DNA of 6,099 bases from an uncultured Clostridia bacterium (GTDB lineage Bacteria; Bacillota; Clostridia; Christensenellales; UBA1242). The stretch is taken from positions 1 through 6,099 of the forward strand of contig CANRMV010000068.1 in the NCBI GenBank assembly GCA_947631875.1, given 5' to 3'. The position numbers were made by a program, and so were the translations under genes. The notes beneath the pieces are model-generated. The model was not told where the DNA came from. It saw nothing but the letters and a program-made list of their open reading frames with translations, and did no database searches. Shown piece after piece: positions 4,846-6,099 of this stretch. Position 1 is the stretch's first letter. Each line of letters opens with the position of its first letter.

Positions 4846-6099
4846 AAACCACTCTTTCAATTTTATTATAATCTTTAATTGTTTTTATCTCTTCAAACCC
4901 ATTTTCTCGCATGATTTTTCGCACTGCTCCTGCCTGCCCTTTGCCAACTTCATAAAACAGCATTCCGCCATTTGTCAATCTTGAAGTTGCTTTTTGGGAA
5001 ATTTCGCGATAAAAACTCAAACCATCTTCGCCACCATCAAGTGCAAGAAGTGGGTCACACTCCCGCACATTTTTGTCCAATTTTTTTATTTCATCAGTTT
5101 TGATATATGGCGGATTTGACACTATTATATCAAACTTTCGCTTTCTTTTCAAGCCTTCAAACAAATTTGAATGCAAAAATTCAATTTTTACGCCATTTTT
5201 TTTGGCATTCACCTCCGCCGTTGCAAGTGCAACTTTGCTTACGTCAATCGCCGTGATTTGCGCCTCGCAATTTTTGGCAAGAGCCACAGCAATGCACCCC
5301 GAGCCTGTTCCCAAATCCAAAATTTTAGCGTTTTTGAAATTTTTTTCTGCTTTTAAAACCTGCTCAACCAAAATTTCCGTTTCCATTCTTGGCGTGAGCA
5401 CTTTTTTGTTGACGTCAAAGGGAAGCCCATAAAATTCTGTAAAGCCAAAAATGTTGTCCAAACTTTCCCCTTTTGCTCGCCTAGCAGTCACTTTCATAAT
5501 TTCCTGCTCTTGCTTGTCAGTTATGGAAGAAATGAGTTTTATCTCTGCTCTATTTTTGTTCAAAACGGTTGCAATAAGCCAATCGGTTTCGCTTTTGTCG
5601 TTTATTCCGGCACTTGCCAACCTATTTTTCACCTCATTGTAAACCACAGAAAAGGAATGTCCTTTTTCGTCCTCCATAAAACCTCTCTCCTTTTGAGATA
5701 AAAGCAAATTCAGTTCCGTCAAAGCAATGGATGCCGTCTCTAAATGAGTTGTGGACGGCTTAACATACACAAGCCAAGCGGTCACATATCCTGCCTTTTT
5801 GCAATACTTTTCCAAAAGCCACAAAATCTCATAACCCACACTTATGCAAAGCAAAAAAATTGCAAGATGCAAGAAGAACTTAAAAATCAAGCCAAAATTT
5901 GCTCCAAATAATGTTATCACAACAAAGTCTAAAATAAAAACAAAAATGATGAAATTTAAAAAATTTGTGGGCAAACAAGTTTTTCCTTTTTTCTTGCCAT
6001 TTTCGCTTAACACCATGTCCAAAGCCCGATTAAACCTCAAAAGTTCCAAAAATGCAGGAAACAATCTTAAAGTAAGAAAAGTTAAAACAAAAAACAAAA
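4829..6099 (-). CDS. prmC: DUF1385-like C-terminus fused to release factor methyltransferase PrmC (5' end outside window)
   Basis: The frame is open to the window edge; the TTG at 6095-6097 is not a credible start. Counting from that TTG, two membrane segments lie at about 46-68 and 70-95. C41-x-x-T-x-F and GYEILWLL (88-95), then PSTTHLETASIALTEL (114-129), resemble the C-terminal part of DUF1385 membrane proteins. From M141 the sequence is a complete PrmC of 282 residues (E. coli 277): helical substrate domain 141-220, LTPRMETEILVEQ 234-246, SAM-binding ILDLGTGSGCIAVALA 259-274, and catalytic SNPPYI 327-332. PrmC N5-methylates the Gln of GGQ in RF1 and RF2 using SAM. prfA follows with a 17-bp overlap. 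No stop or frameshift separates the two parts, but a strong ribosome site precedes M141. From memory, DUF1385-PrmC fusions occur in Clostridia; I could not check this. Confidence 0.9.
   Translation of the reverse strand, partial: LFFVLTFLTLRLFPAFLELLRFNRALDMVLSENGKKKGKTCLPTNFLNFIIFVFILDFVVITLFGANFGLIFKFFLHLAIFLLCISVGYEILWLLEKYCKKAGYVTAWLVYVKPSTTHLETASIALTELNLLLSQKERGFMEDEKGHSFSVVYNEVKNRLASAGINDKSETDWLIATVLNKNRAEIKLISSITDKQEQEIMKVTARRAKGESLDNIFGFTEFYGLPFDVNKKVLTPRMETEILVEQVLKAEKNFKNAKILDLGTGSGCIAVALAKNCEAQITAIDVSKVALATAEVNAKKNGVKIEFLHSNLFEGLKRKRKFDIIVSNPPYIKTDEIKKLDKNVRECDPLLALDGGEDGLSFYREISQKATSRLTNGGMLFYEVGKGQAGAVRKIMRENGFEEIKTIKDYNKIERVVYGRIR
5675..5694 (-). promoter_or_regulatory. Internal ribosome-binding site and ATG at the PrmC start
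   Basis: Minus strand: AAAAGGAG (5687-5694) overlaps GAGAGG (5682-5687), followed by TTTT and an in-frame ATG (5675-5677). Spacing is nine or four bases. The ATG coincides with the point where PrmC homology should begin, so free PrmC could be made from the same message in addition to, or instead of, the fused protein. Confidence 0.55.

Overview
The window is AT-rich bacterial chromosome. It looks like a low-GC Bacillota genome, most probably an uncultured member of the Clostridia. The reasons are strong purine-rich Shine-Dalgarno sites, sigma-A-type promoters, short intergenic gaps, hairpin-plus-T-run terminators, a LepB with one N-terminal membrane anchor, and a DUF1385-like/PrmC gene directly followed by prfA. 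TGA is used as a stop (arsR-like gene), so this is not a TGA-recoding mollicute. The genus cannot be fixed from the sequence. All genes except one small plus-strand gene lie on the minus strand, so the story below runs from high to low coordinates.

Right end (6099 to 3725): a gene open at the window edge encodes a membrane-segment region resembling the C-terminus of DUF1385 proteins, joined in frame to PrmC, the release factor glutamine methyltransferase. prfA (RF1), the substrate of PrmC, overlaps its end by 17 bp. An intrinsic terminator closes the unit. Inside the fused reading frame a strong Shine-Dalgarno and ATG sit exactly where PrmC begins.

Middle (3674 to 2680): a one-gene unit with a perfect consensus promoter encodes an unrecognised 187-residue protein. 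A bidirectional terminator separates it from a small convergent plus-strand gene for a 58-residue protein made of two hydrophobic stretches, Asn-rich linkers and a C-terminal Cys-Gly-Cys. That small gene is divergent from an ArsR/SmtB-like regulator.

Left-middle (2676 to 407): arsR-like, queH (final step of queuosine synthesis) and lepB (signal peptidase I) follow each other. queH has its own consensus promoter placed so close that the transcript would start at the GTG codon. queH and lepB overlap. The gene for the nucleoid protein HU follows with its own extended -10 promoter and terminator.

Left end (322 to 1): tRNA-Glu(CUC) with its own promoter. Immediately beyond its 3' end lies a non-coding stretch of about 200 bases packed with perfect inverted repeats and carrying a 28-base imperfect direct repeat. 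It is probably a dispersed repeat element.

The conserved genes are housekeeping (translation termination, tRNA modification, secretion, nucleoid). The less ordinary parts are the small Asn/Leu-rich gene, the unknown 187-residue protein, the hairpin-rich repeat beside the tRNA, the fused gene with its internal start, and the apparently leaderless queH.
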